A stretch of DNA of 64,000 bases from Apoda limacodes (taxonomy: Eukaryota > Arthropoda > Insecta > Lepidoptera > Limacodidae), in contig OX291557.1 of the NCBI GenBank assembly GCA_946406115.1, forward strand, positions 17,578,501-17,642,500, given 5' to 3'. The notes beneath the pieces were generated by a model. That model saw nothing but the letters and a program-made list of their open reading frames with translations, was not told the DNA's origin and did no database searches. Shown one piece after another: positions 18,826-31,499 of this stretch. The translations under genes and the position numbers were made by a program. Each line of letters opens with the position of its first letter. Within the stretch, counting starts at the first letter, position 1.

Positions 18826-20575
18826 ATTTAACGCGATGTATCGAATAGGTATTGTACGTACATATTAAAATGCAAAATAAGTCGATAAATCAATGCTCTG
18901 AACGATAGCAGATAACCCTGAGAGTGTAATAAAAGGGTTCAGCCAGAATTTTATTATATCAGTAGCTTTAGATAAAAAAGATAAATCAATACGCACAATG
19001 TCGAACACGTGTTGAATCCATAATCCTTGGGAATACGATTCGTGACTCCTAAATAAATAAGTAGATCAAAAACATATATATATATATATAAAATATATAA
19101 AATAAGCGACGTATATGTTAAATAATTAAAATGAGTAAAACACCATTAGCACCTATTAACTCAATGCGATCAAAAGCTATACTATATACTACAGAATAAA
19201 GAATACTACAAGTGCGTAAAACATTCCTTAGTGCAATATACTTACGGAAAATGACAGCTTTATATTATATAGACTTTATACAGGTATAACAATCTGTTGG
19301 GTGATTGTTAAACACCAATGGCAATCGTTTTCAAGTCCATTTAGCAGTACCACTGCAGTACGATTAGGTATGTAAACATCACTGCCTGTTGGACGTTTCA
19401 AACAAATTTGTGATCAACAAAAACAATGATAACACCCACTAATTATGTTGGTACCTCTTAAAATAAGTGACACTTACACACACAAATACTGCGTCGACTA
19501 CATTAGCGTGCGATTGGAGATTTTACGCAAATATTAAAAACACTCAGACACCTATGACCAAAAAAAAATGTGAAGAAATTAAATTTACACGATTAGAAAA
19601 AAAAAGATAAATGCGCGAGCCGAGATTCGAACTTAGAACACAAGGATTGTATGTGATATGAGCTACAACCCCTCGCGACAACGGCTTTGGGGCATAAAAT
19701 AAACAGTTTTCATACAATTATTTCTAGAACAGAGATACCCACCGAACCCAATTTGGTCCGCTGCGCGCATGTACCAAAATCGGTCAATAACCTGCTGGCG
19801 AATCTTGAACTTGAAAGGCAAAAGCGGAAATTCCGATACCTTTTAACCGCCTAATACCGCAAAATAAATTATGGAAATGCGAAATTTCTTTGACCATGCC
19901 AGTATTGTATAGTCTGTGACCATGCTTTTAAATTTTGCAGGAGCTGCAGTAAGAAAATTTGGTTTTGATTTTTTTTTGTTGTTCAATTCAATTAAATTAA
20001 AACTATGAGCATTTCATTGTTTTTAGTTAATATAATTTTAGATTATAGTCAAGTGATGTTTTGGATGCTGTTAGTTAAGACTTAGATTAAAAAATAAAAC
20101 GCATTCCTAAAGGTCGTTAAGGGCGCTAGTAAACACAAATAAAATGTTGGTAACACTGCCAATATGCAAAAAGAAATCATTTAGTGCATGAGTTGGTATC
20201 ATTTAAGCAAATTAATGAAATGTAGATATATTATGTATTTATTTATACTGTGTATTAATAACTAAATATCCAAGATTAAATCTTGATTCTTTTGCTATTT
20301 TAGGAAAAAGCACTACTTTGGTCCTACTGTTTTAATAAATATAACTTATAAATTTTACAAATACACATGATAACAAAATAAATTGCGTAGAAGGACCATT
20401 TTTTTGGTAATTGCTAATCATTTATTTCCTTTAAAATCGAACGAATGTATGGTAAGTGAATGCATGTAAACAGCGAATTAATAGCAACATTTTGGCCGGA
20501 GCCACAGATTAGATAATACCGATTAGATAATCCGATTTTTTTAAACATTTTAGCTAATTAATCTAACAGGTATGT
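18826..20575. other. AT-rich region with a tRNA-like fragment
   Basis: No gene seen. At about 19612-19672, read on the minus strand, there is a B-box-like GTTCGAATCTC next to 'ttgtagctcat', suggesting a short tRNA-derived SINE fragment. An AT dinucleotide run lies at about 19074-19092. Confidence 0.4.
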
Positions 20576-20945
20576 AGTGTGTGTTGTTTGTTACACCTAC
20601 GCCCTAGCCCTACCGCAGGGGCATATATCTCTTTGGGGAAGGAGGCTTAGGCCATAGCCCACCACGATGTCATAGTGTGTTTAAGCGTACGTTGTCGAGC
20701 TAGTGGCTACTCGACTGTCAGGTCTTTTAGCAGCCTATAAGGCCTGACAGCAGTCAGAAACATCAGGTTAATGTGTCCTTCGAAATACGGAGAAGCTAAG
20801 AAAAATGTACCACCAGGCGGTTGCCAGTCACCCATCATACTCATCCAGACCACTACCGATAAACGAATGTAACTGGGCCACGAGCTCTTCGACAGGCATG
20901 AGAACGCGCAATCCTACAAGAATGAAATGGCCTAGTCGGTTCTAA
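20576..20945. other. GC-richer unidentified segment
   Basis: About 370 bases noticeably richer in G and C than the flanks, with no long open frame in any direction. It may be the 3' untranslated end of a LINE or a decayed coding region; I could not match it to anything in the window. Confidence 0.3.
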
Positions 20946-21410
20946 TCTAAGTTAAATTATTTGACAGCAAGACAATGAATTTGAGTGAAACACGCCTGGT
21001 CTAGTTATTTTTGAGACGCCGCTGACCTACTTCAGTTATTTTTGTCTTGCTACGTGCATTTTCATTTGCTTTTGTATTTTTTTACGTGCCTTTATATTTC
21101 TTATACGTTCTTGCTTGGACGTGATTTACTTTTTACCTATTACATGTACCTAGTTTTAGTTTGCCTTATGTACTGGACAAACATTTTTGTCTGAATCACA
21201 CGAATCTCTGATTTTGTTTTAATAGAATAAAAAGATACGTACCTAGGCAATACCTATAGATTTCAAAGAAAAACGAGCTATATTTACCTACACGAAATGT
21301 AGGGAAATACAGTAGGGCCTCGATAATTTCTACCCAACATAATCCGAACGCTTTTATAATCCGAACACTCCCTTAACTGATAAAAACATGAAAAAGGCGG
21401 CAAAAACGAA

Positions 21411-21475
21411 TGTTTTTTTTATACCACTAAGGTGGCAATCAAACTAAGGGTCCACCTGATGGAAAGAGGTCACCA
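21411..21475 (-). mobile_element. LINE 3' tail nested in the pogo-like element
   Basis: A T-run followed by 'taccactaaggtggcaa' and a diverged 'cacctgatgg' marks the extreme 3' end of the 1905-3016 LINE family in minus orientation. Only about 60 bases remain. Confidence 0.7.
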
Positions 21476-21645
21476 CATTCTCTTTGTTTACTATTTGAGA
21501 AACCAAAACCAATTTTGCAAGTATTCTACATACATACTTGAGCTGTGTCTGCGTTAAATGAATGCTTGGAATGGGCGATTGCATATATATATTGGGGGAT
21601 AAAGCATTTTCTATTTAAAATTTATACGCTTTAGGTATGTACTTA

Positions 21646-21828
21646 GGGGCCGTCCATTAATCACGTGAGGCCCGAAAGGGGGGGGGTCCGGCAAAAATCA
21701 CGAAATATCACAAGGGGTGAGGGGGGGGTCTAGTAAGATATCACGTGTATTTATTTTTTCCTCAATTCGAAAAATTTTAAGAATTTTTGTAGGTACTAAA
21801 AAACATCACGTGATTAATGGACGGCCCC
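21646..21828. mobile_element. Harbinger-type MITE, 183 bp
   Basis: The inverted termini GGGGCCGTCCATTAATCACG are near-perfect over about 23 bases. The flanking TTA triplets (21643-21645 and 21829-21831) fit the three-base target duplication of PIF/Harbinger elements. The interior has long G-runs. It has no coding sequence. Confidence 0.75.
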
Positions 21829-21953
21829 TTATATACTTTTAATTACAAAAATCTTGGTTTTATTCCTTTAAAATATCTACATACTATAATCCGAACCCTG
21901 CGTACATCCGAACAGGGAACACAGGGTATTCGGTTTATTGAGGCCCTACTGTA

Positions 21954-23399
21954 CTACAATTATCATTAGGGCAAAATAATTAGCCAGATAACGAAGTCTG
22001 TAAAGGGTTAGATCTCTATCGCGTGTAATTGAAAGGTGGAAAGCTGTTTCTTAAGTCTTTGCGAGACGCTAAAAACCTCTTCACGTTTCACTTCAAATGA
22101 GTCATTGATATTTAAAGTAAACCAAAAGAAGGAATAATTCTAGTGGGTGTCAGTCATTTGCAATAAGGCTTAAATGTAGCCAAGTAAGGTAGAATTAGTT
22201 TGTTAATCATATCTTTAACCGCGTTGTGTTTGCAATAAACAAAGAAAGAAGTAGATGAATCGCATCGTACACCGAAAAGATACGTACACCTACACCATTT
22301 ATTGAATTTTATACTTAAGTTGAAGTAAATATATTAATGTTATATCAAAATAACCAAAGAAAAGAAAGTTTATTGACCGTATAATATCTTTTAATCTATA
22401 ATTACGACACCAGTGTCGCAACCAGAAAAATAAGAGACAAATATAAAGTGGTTGCAGTACTTAATACTAAGCACAAATTATATTTTTTGCATTTTAAAAT
22501 TTAATATTGCTGTACTATCGTCAGGACTTTTAATATTTCATTTTAATTTATTATTACATATATTCTATTGTGTTTAGTTACAGGTTGGAGTTAAACCACA
22601 AACGTATAAAGTTACATGACCAGGAAGCACGATGTACCTCACGTATAGACACGTTATTTATGAGACAGAAAATCTATAACCTTATAGGCGATTCGAATTT
22701 TAAATGACCGAATTAAAATGCCAAAAAGCATAGACTAAAGAATGCTACAAGACAAGACAAATAGGTAAACAATACACGAGCCTGTTTGTTATTCAGCAGT
22801 TAGTAGCTTCTGTTGAACTTGACAATGATTTGTATTTAGATGACGGCCCAGGCTTGTCAGAGCCAGCAATTGGAGACAATGGAATGAGCATCTATGCTCG
22901 AATGCTGTCACTGAATGCTGTTATGATTAAGGGTCTGTCTTAACAGAAAACTTATGCAAATAATGTGGTTCATTTTTATGCTTGACTGGTATACAATGGA
23001 GGAGAAAACAAAGGATTATCTGGTATTAAAATCTTTTTGAAACTTTTAGGAAAATAAGGATAGATAATAACGTTAAAACTTGTAAAATCAAGGAATGATG
23101 AATAATTTTCTTGCGGTTCTTGCGATGAGATGTTCCGTTTTGTTTAGCGTATGTCGATAATAAGCCTACCTTATTAATGTAATTCAGTTATAGACCAGAT
23201 ACTTTTTAGGGTCCGAAGTCAACAAGGAACCATTCGTATAGTTTCGCCATGTCCGTCTGTCTGTCTGTCCGCGGCTTTTCTCAAAGAAGAGTTGTACTTG
23301 GCCAGTTTATTCTTTAGTGCTATGGAGTTATAGCTACAACAATATTTACCCATTTATAATTGATAAATTTTAAATATTAAAAAGCAAAAAAAATATGAG
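21954..23399. other. AT-rich region, no gene recognised
   Basis: No coding sequence or RNA gene is supported. A short CTGT repeat with 'ttagggtccgaagtc' near 23206-23275 resembles the 'agggttccgta' repeat family found elsewhere in the window. Confidence 0.45.
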
Positions 23400-24465
23400 C
23401 AAAATTCAAAACAGCAAAACGGACAGTTCGACTATAACTATAGATTAATATGTAATACATATACTGTGACGTCAAAGTCTGTGACAACCAACACATTACT
23501 AGGTGCACTTATTACATACAGTGCAACAAACTTTTCTGACCTTTTTGGTTTTGGGTGTTCGATCGCTAGTGACGTTGTAAGTTCACACCATTTCAATATG
23601 ACGGCTGTAGTTTTGATTTGGAACCACCGCACCGGGTCAGAAAATGTTGTTGCTCTATACACTTAGGTACAATCATAGACAAAAAGAACTAAACAGCGTA
23701 TTTCCTAGCCAGCTTAGAAAAAAATATTGTCGCAAAAGTGTTACAGAGATGAAGTGAACGTGTGGTGTCTTGTCTATGAGAAAAGATATCACATGTCAAG
23801 TTTGTCTGTTTTTAAAGTGTGGTTAATTCCATCAGCCTATTTCGCAGTCCATATAACAGATAACAGTACTCGAATTTTACATTTTACTATGGTTCATTTG
23901 GTAAAAAGTACAAAAATACTGACTGACTGTCACATCACAAAAAACGCGTCACAATGGCAGCGTTCGAATTGCCTTGATCCTGTTTGCAGCAGACGGAACA
24001 CATTTTAAGGTAACTAATTTAGTGTATATCTGTGCACTATTTGAACTTGCATTGAAATAAGTCCCGTCTGCTTATTGTTAAATATTTAGTATGTTTTAAT
24101 TTATGTTTAGTTCTTAATGTTTCTGCAGTCGGGTTTTGTTTTTATTTTTATTCACAGCTTGTTATTTTTTTTAATTGTTTTCACTCATGCTTGACTATTT
24201 TACTAAAAGTGTTATATATTTTTGTACTCCCCTTTAAATGCCCATTATTTTGATATCCTAGTCGAGAGTTTTAAACAAATAATTTTTTAAGCCTATACAT
24301 AAAATCAGCTATTTCGTTTTTTTAAAGAATTTCATATACCCAGTGTCACTCACACAATTGAGACGAATCTAACGACACGTCTCAAGCTTGAATTCATCAA
24401 GTCTTTTAGGCTGCAGAGGGTGCCAAAAAATATATATACAACCATACACTCGAAAAACATAACAT
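23400..24465. repeat. dispersed repeat, most complete copy
   Basis: About 1 kb sharing at least six phrases, in the same relative order, with the inverted copy spread over 16745-18425. Short open frames here (74 and 93 codons) overlap on both strands and have no recognisable motif, so I do not call genes. The segment ends near 'cactcgaaaaacat'. Type of element unknown. Confidence 0.5.
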
Positions 24466-25475
24466 GTCCTACTAAGGACACAAAAATCTTAACTTTGGAA
24501 GCTAGTAGGCATAATTATGTACTTGTAAAGATTGCAACTTTAAAAACTATTTTTAAATGATTACACACACGATGGGGTAAACAAAAAAGTTTAATCCCTC
24601 AGTAGACTGCGACTGATGTATATATGGGGCACATTTTTTTTTATTTTATTACCAATCTATATGGTGATGGTTAATAGCAGGTATACCTTTTTGTATAAAT
24701 TCATCAGAATCGATCCAAAGTCAGTGGTATTATAAAGCTACGACATACGAAGAGACAGACATGACGAAACTACAAAGATTTCCACACTAATAAAAAGTGC
24801 TATTATTATTATTATTATTGTCTAGTGTAGACACATCATGAAATGCCTTATTCTACGATTTAGCTTCTATATGCTCGTGCATAACGTTTCGCCTTTAAAA
24901 ATAAACGATCATATTATTGAAAATGAAACCGAACCGAACATCGTGTGTAAAAATAGTTTATTTGAGAAAATGCAATGTATCACATTCATTCAAGATTTCT
25001 ATTACAGAATCTGGAACAACTTTCTTCTTTCTATTGATACGCAAGACGAAACATAAAGTGTTCCTATATCGATATCGAAATTTTAGTTGCTGTTATGTTA
25101 AACAAAACATTAAACTAGAATAGCTAATTTTAATGCAAAAAAGTATTGATTTTTAGTTGTGATTTGCGTAATATGCATGTAAATAGTAGTTTCATAGATA
25201 AGTGCAATACAATGCTGCAGAAGGCGTAGGTATAAGTTTAATTCCTTCTTTTTATAAATTTGTAAATGAAATTAGTATTGGAAAGTAATTAAATTATTAA
25301 AAAAAACGGCAAAAACGTAGCATTTATTGGTTTAAAAATTGCACATCCGTAGTGTTTGTAGGTCTGTACCAACCAAGTTATGTACAATACAACTCGTGCG
25401 ATTAAATTCACAGAAAAAACTAACTATTAATGTATATACCTACTACTAAATTATCCTGATTAATTTTAATGTTTA
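24466..25475. other. AT-rich region with an ATT microsatellite
   Basis: An ATT repeat of about eight units lies at 24795-24818. The rest is AT-rich with no gene or repeat I can name. Confidence 0.45.
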
Positions 25476-26600
25476 GGGTTCCGTACTTCAAAAGGGAAAA
25501 AGGAACGAAAAAAAGTTCGAACGTTCGAAAAAGGACCTTGACGATTCAAAAGTGATTGTAAAATCCTAATTGAATAAACCATTTTGGAACCCTTTTATAG
25601 GATCACTTTGTTGTCCGTCTGTCAGTCTGTCTGTTTGACAAGACCCATTTTCTCAGTAACGCATTAAGGTATCAAGTTCAAATTAATATCAAATACTAAG
25701 GTCTAAGGTCTCTTGAAGCTGTAAAAATATCAAGCTCCTAAGTCAACGAAATAAAAAAAATGCTACCGAAATTCGGCCATTTTTGTCGCATATTTCGGCA
25801 TTCACAAATAAATCAAAACCTATGGGGTACCTATTTCCCGTTGTCCTAGAATCATGAAGTTTCACACGAAGTAAGACCTTACAAATGTAGGAAAAATCCG
25901 AAATTCGTTAATTTGTAGTTTTAACACACTAAAAATGTTTTGACAAGACCCTTTTACTCAAGAACGCCTTATACCTTTTTTTTAATAATACCTTTCAACG
26001 AGCAGTTCGTGTGTATATATTTACGAGATATATAAATTATGTATATAATCTGAATCTCGGAAACGCCTCCAACGATTTTCATGAAATTTAGAATGCGGGG
26101 TGTATGTCACAGATTCACAGTCATTTCATTCAGAAACTGAACTTTCGGATTTAAGCATAAATCACATTTTTTAAAGTTTACAAAATAAGATAAATAAGCA
26201 AAAAAGGGTTTTTTTTTTTTTTTTTTTTTTAAATACCACTAAGGTGGCAAACAAGCACACGGTCCGCCTGATGATAAGCGGTCACCGTGGCCTATGGACG
26301 CTTGCAACACCAGAAGCATCACTCGCGCGTTGCCGACCCTTCAAAAATACAATTACTTCTTTCTTGAAGAACCCCATATTGTAGGGTGTAGGGGTTTTTG
26401 AAATATTTTGCTTTCAATGTTGCCATTTTCGGTTTAATTTATGTCGTCCAAATTATATGACCCTGAACGCATTGTCGACATAATCTCAAAAATTCAGTAT
26501 ACTAGAACATAAACTAAAATCATTTTTCGCAAAGTTTGGCCGACTAAGTAAGCCTATTTTCGGAATCAAACATCGATTGTTACCACCTACGGAACCCTAC
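25476..26600. mobile_element. composite inverted-terminus repeat with three insertions
   Basis: It opens 'tagggttccgtac' at about 25476 and closes with the inverse 'tacggaaccctac' near 26590, bounding a family also seen around 34.5, 47.8 and 57.1 kb. Inside are an RTE-like LINE tail (25500-25590), a Helitron piece (25983-26110) and a LINE tail (26209-26390). The host phrase 'aaggaac..aacccttttatagg' continues across the RTE insertion with a possible GGAAC duplication. Confidence 0.5.
26209..26390 (-). mobile_element. LINE 3'-end fragment
   Basis: A T-run of more than 15, then 'taccactaaggtggcaaac', 'gtccgcctgatg' and 'cttctttcttgaagaacccc', all in the minus orientation of the 1905-3016 family. 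It covers the C-terminal coding end and tail only. Confidence 0.8.
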
Positions 26601-26869
26601 ACTAAGAATGGCTCGGCTGTTCTTGACCAGATTTCTATTTTATTACTTACGAATTGCGCCATTAAAATTATTTAAATACTAAGTGCTTTACAGCAATAAT
26701 TAAAATTAAATAAAAACATGATAGAGCGAAAAGAGCGGTGTAAAAAGAACAAAGAAAGAAGCATCGATTCTAAACAATAGAGCTATATTTTGTCTTAACT
26801 TAACTGATGTCAAGTCAATGAAGTCTGTGCTCTTGAATCTCAAGGGCAATAGTGTCGCAAGGTGTGTAG

Positions 26870-27201
26870 TCTAATACCTTTAAACGAGCAATTCTTGTAT
26901 ATATATATTTATAATCTGAATTTCGGAAACGGCTCCAACAATTTTCATGAAATTTAGTACGCAGGGGTAGTTTCGGGGCGATAAATCGATCTAGATAGAT
27001 TTCATTTTCAGAAAACGTCGTTTTATCCGTGTTTTGACTTCGCCTGACATCTATTGGCGAGAAGTAATTCTATTATTTTTACCGACACAGCAACATTAAA
27101 GCTACTTGACAATAGATGGCGTTGTTAAGCAACAATAAAGCTACTTGACAATAGATGACGTAGTTATAAAAACGAGCGAAGCTCGGTCCTCCAGGTACTA
27201 T
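26870..27201 (+). mobile_element. Helitron-like element, best copy of its family
   Basis: It starts TC at 26870 with 'taatacctttaaacgagc' and ends 'ccaggtacta'. An intact 3' hairpin 'gagcgaagctc' lies 15-20 bases before the end, as Helitrons require. An internal 40-base stretch ('aagctacttgacaatagatg') is duplicated in tandem at about 27080-27160. Confidence 0.7.
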
Positions 27202-27455
27202 ATACTTACATAGAAATAAAACATTTATTATCAATTTTTAACAATATCTTTATAAAAAGAAAACAATGAGTTCCTAGCCCCTACAGACAAATCCATATTT
27301 TTTTTGACCGACATCATGGCTTATTAGGGTTAGGTACCATCTCAGAATTTTAATATACTCAGGGTATTCAGTAGCGGTATTAACGTTAAAGTATGTATAT
27401 TGTTCTTATACATATATTGTGACTGTCCTCTCACTTTTTGGTTCCAAGGGTAAAC

Positions 27456-27635
27456 TTTTAACAAGCTTACGGTTCGCCTGATGGTAAGCGGTCACCTTAG
27501 CCTCCAAAGCTGGTAACACCAGAGGTATGACTCACGCGTTGCCGACCTTCAAAAATCCAATAACTTTTTTCTTGAAGAACCCCACACTGTAGTCCTTAGA
27601 GATAACCTTGGCAGGGAGCTCATTCTAGAATTCAT
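27456..27635 (-). mobile_element. LINE fragment lacking its 3' tail
   Basis: Minus-strand C-terminal end of the 1905-3016 family ('cgcctgatggtaagcgg', 'ttcttgaagaacccc', 'ggcagggagctcattc'). Unlike the other copies the 'ccaccttagtggtat' and poly-A end is missing, so it was cut after insertion. Confidence 0.7.
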
Positions 27636-27957
27636 TCATTTATTCAAACTAGAACCTTATAGTTCTACTGGACAAAGTAGAACTATCTCAAGTTGGTCAT
27701 TGACTAGTTAGTATTTACAAGTAACTCTTCTACTGTTTAGAAACGGTAATTCTCCGTCGAAAGGTAACTTATCCAAAGTGTGACCGAGCAAAGAGTTGCT
27801 TAATCACAAAACGATTAACAAGCACAACTAGGCCACGAGCTACTTTGATCGATTCCATCAGAAAATTAACTTAAGGGGCAGAAAGCGCGTAAAGTGGTGT
27901 TATTGTGCATGATTTATTACAAAAAACCTTTTTGAAGACGGTTAATATAAGTAAAAA

Positions 27958-28125
27958 TTTTTGCACAGATATATAGTTGAAGAGACAAAGGATTTGATTT
28001 TTATTTTATCCTGGAAAAAAATCCCAGCAGGAATAACTATTACTATAACGAACTATTGCAATCTATAATAATAATAAAAACTAAAAACCAAATTTAGCCC
28101 GGACTGAGCTGCTGACAAAAGCTAG
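27958..28125 (+). mobile_element. Helitron 3' part (Lep1-like)
   Basis: It shares 'tatcctggaaaa' and the body with the copy at 35757-36062 and ends 'gctgacaaaagCTAG' at 28122-28125. The 5' part is missing. Confidence 0.5.
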
Positions 28126-28256
28126 TAACAAATAAATGCCATTATGCATGGCATGTGTAATATTTTGCAATGACTTCTATGATTGTTGTGTATCATATAA
28201 CAATCACTTTGCTAATACCACAACATAATAATATATTACATTGTGCTAATACTATA

Positions 28257-28401
28257 CTAAGTATTTTCTCTATAATCGAGGCTTTAAATCGTGTCGGAAG
28301 TAGCCCATTCAGTTTTCATCTTCGGAAAATACTAAGTATTTTCTCTATACTCGAGGCTTTAAATCGTGTCGGAAGTAACCCATTTGGTTTTCATCTCCGG
28401 A
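28257..28401. repeat. tandem duplication of a 72-base unit
   Basis: Two near-identical units (about 28257-28328 and 28329-28401) share 'agtattttctctata', 'ctttaaatcgtgtcggaag' and 'ttttcatct'. The unit length is a multiple of three, and an open frame (28170-28421) runs through both. The frame has no other support. Confidence 0.8.
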
Positions 28402-28439
28402 ACCTTAATCAGCATGAATAGCTTTACTAAATTTATGGA

Positions 28440-30728
28440 GCATATGACGTTTAGTTACTGAGATAAGAAGCTAATATAACGTCCTTATAGTCTTTTAAAA
28501 TTAAATAAATACTAGAAATACAGAACCCTGAATATTTCGGAATAAAACAGAAGGCTACATCCATCTGGATTAATGTAGTAGTATTAAATGTATTGTTCAT
28601 TTACTTTACGTTTTAACGAAAAAAATGTGTACTATAGAAAAACGACTTAATCAGATATTCTGTGTCATAATCATCAACTTTTTTTTTTTTTTTCAGTTAA
28701 ACTTAAGTAAACGGACAATGTATATGTCACAGTAATCTCGGAACCAGATAGTTTTTACTGACTTGAATAAGGCTAGAGTGCCTTATTTTACTGTTAAATA
28801 GCTACATTAATTTAGATGGATGTAGCCTTTGTTCATTCTGTAATGTTCAGGGTATAAAGTATTATAATAAGGGGGCAGAAGTCTGAATTGTTTTCCATAC
28901 ATCCAACTTTTTTTTCTTATTAGTATGTTTAAAGATGAAGTCCTAGAACCTATACAAATCTTCCAAATACATAAATATACATAAAATTAAGAAATACAAT
29001 TACTTCTCTTTATAATATTAGTAGGTACACAGATAAGATGGCATAACCACGTAATCCACACTAAAATTATAAATGCAAAAATCTGTCTGTCTGTTACTTC
29101 TTTACGCTTAAACTGCTGTACGGATTAAGATGAAATTTGGTATGAAGATAGTTTGGGTCCCGGGAAAGGACATAGGCTACTTGAAAACGTCAAGTGTGAG
29201 TCAGTTTTTTTTCTATAATTGAGGAGTTGCCGTTGAAATCCAAGAACGATAACTTTATAATTAACTTTATAAGTAAGTAACTTTATAATTAACTAACTAC
29301 GTCAAATTAAGTCTAAAAATAAACAGTTACGTACCTAATTTAACATTAACATAAATATTATCATAAAACGGATAAAATACAAGCCACTTTATCTCAGTCC
29401 CTGAGCCGTTCACCTAAAATAAATACCTCGGTGGTCGCCTCGGACGTTTTCCCTTTCGTAATAATGCTCTGTTTCCGCAATTTCCCCTGACTGTCCGGAT
29501 ATACCGTACTTATGTGGAATCCTAGGAGATACAGGTTAGGTGTTGAATAAGCACTTTATCTTGTTTATCTTTTTAGCGAACTTTATGGATTCAATACCGG
29601 AACACAAAGGATCGGATGGATTGCAAGAGACAACAATGCATGCACCCGCATGGGGGCCGGCTGTTCAATAAACAAGCGACAAACGCAATCCGGTTGCAAC
29701 ACAAACTAACTAAAGGTTCCAAAACAAGAATTTGTAGAGATGTTGGAGATATAAAATACAAAGTTAATCGTGGGTTATTATAATATTTGTGTAACCTACT
29801 TCCTCTGAGTCGCGGATGTTTATGTCGGGCCTGCAGCGCAATGTTTGCATTCGTAACACCCATTTGACTTTAAACTAGGACAAAACCCAGGCTGGAGTTT
29901 ACAGTTAACGATTGCATTAGCAATGTTGTGGCAAGTAAAAATAACTTTAAACTCTAAATGGAAATTGAAGATGCATTACTATTTTGTGCTGTAACTACTC
30001 CAGTACAGTGCGCAGTATACTTGGTGGATTATAGAATATGTCTATATTTTTGCAGATGCAGAAAGCATAAGAAGTATTACATTTCCTGGCCTAAAATTAA
30101 TTCCAAATGTAGTTATGATGGTCCATCTTAGATTGCACTAAAATAAACTTAAGTCATAATCATTCTATAAGTAAAGTAATAATGAGCAGAATATACCCAA
30201 TCTCACTTGGGGTAGAAGGGGGACTCGAATTGCAAGAAAACTGTGTTAAATATCGCCAAATCCTACACAATAATAATCATCTCAGCTATGCGAACGCCGC
30301 ATAGTAGCAAGTTATGTTTATTTTTTTTCTCAAAATCCAACGCAATCAAAAACATAATCCTCATTTTGAAAAATCTTACTTGATATAAATAATCAAGCCA
30401 AATCTCCCGACATCCCACCAAAGGGGGGGTCGAATAATCGCCTAAATCGTCTGCGTAAAGACTGGAAACAAAGAAATAAAGCCAATTTTTCGGTTAGAAT
30501 TCAATTCAATGGTATGGTACATAATATTTTGTTGCCAGGCATTTGATAAGATAAGCATGATAAATTTACTTGACCACAACAAAACAATTTCTAAAAAGGT
30601 AATTACTTACATCATTGACGAATACTGAACTTTGAACCTTAATGGCTATGTCAAAGGTGACTTTTTGGGTCTGGACCCTTTTAAATAGATCCAACTAAAG
30701 CAAGTATTGATTAAATTTAATCGTCAGT
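28440..30728. other. AT-rich region with one Helitron fragment
   Basis: Apart from the Helitron at 29055-29262 I see no gene. A T-run lies at 28681-28693. The open frame at 29591-29863 (minus) shows no conserved motif. Confidence 0.4.
29055..29262 (+). mobile_element. Lep1-like Helitron fragment
   Basis: It begins A|TC with 'cacactaaaattataaatgc', continues 'ctgtctgtctgttac', 'gaaatttggtatgaagatag', 'gacataggctact' and 'gaggagttgccgttgaaat'. It breaks off before the CTAG end. Same family as 41230-41487 and 42004-42327. Confidence 0.65.
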
Positions 30729-31499
30729 TAAATCTGCCTTCACTTCAAATATGTTGAACCAGTTAAACTTATGTGTACGCAAAAGATCTAAACTGTAAAT
30801 TAAGATCCCACCAAAAACATTCTGTAAAAAACTAGCCAGGTCTCGATGGAGCTGCTTGTTTATCTTTAACAAGTCGTGCCAAGTCTAAGGTTCCTTACTG
30901 CGATTTCTTTATTATTATAGTTAATGTTGTGTGACTTGGCCGTTGAAGGGTATACAAGGGTACAAAACCAGGTGCTCCATGACACCATTGCACCAATCTA
31001 TCGCCAGAACCGATACCCATTGACAATGGAAAATTGCCACTTGGAAAACGTTGATTCAATAACCAGTCAATTTAGGCTTGATAAAGCTGCGTATTTCAGT
31101 AATACTTATGTATAGGCGAACCTGAAACAAACAGTATAAAAAATTATTTCCAGTACAGACGGACTTCTAATCAATTTTCCATCGTCAATGGGTAGCGGTT
31201 CTGGCGACAGATTGGTGCAATGGTGTCATGGAGCATTTGGTTTTGTACCCTTGTGAACCCTTCTACGGGCAAGTCACACAACATTAACTATAATAATAAA
31301 GTAATCGCATTAAGGAACCTTAGACTTGGCACGACTTTGTCTAGATTTCATTACTTTTTAGAGATAAACAAGCAGCTCCATCGAGACTTGGCTTGTTTTT
31401 TACAGAATGTTTTTGGTGGGATCTTAATTTACAGTTTAGATCTTTTGCGTATACATAAGTTCAACTGGTTCAACATATTTGAAGTGAAGGCAGATTTAA
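30729..31499. mobile_element. foldback element with arms of about 310 bp
   Basis: The left arm (30729-31036) is repeated in inverse at 31172-31499. Matching phrases include 'aaatctgccttcacttc' with its inverse near the far end, 'agatcccaccaaaaac', 'ctccatgacaccattgc' and 'gcgataggttctggcg'-like ends near the loop. The loop is about 135 bases. Open frames in the arms are mirror artefacts and no transposase is present. An RNA across it would form a very long hairpin. Confidence 0.85.

Larger units (their letters stand above)
21310..21951. mobile_element. pogo/Tigger-like DNA transposon remnant with nested insertions
   Basis: The termini read CAGTAGGGCCTCGATAAT at the left, with the inverse ending GAGGCCCTACTG at the right. 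Both ends abut TA (21308-21309 and 21952-21953), the Tc1/mariner target. The subterminal 'ataatccgaac' phrases are those of pogo-type ends. No transposase frame remains, so it is a non-autonomous copy. It contains a LINE tail (21411-21475) and a separate MITE (21646-21828). Confidence 0.75.
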
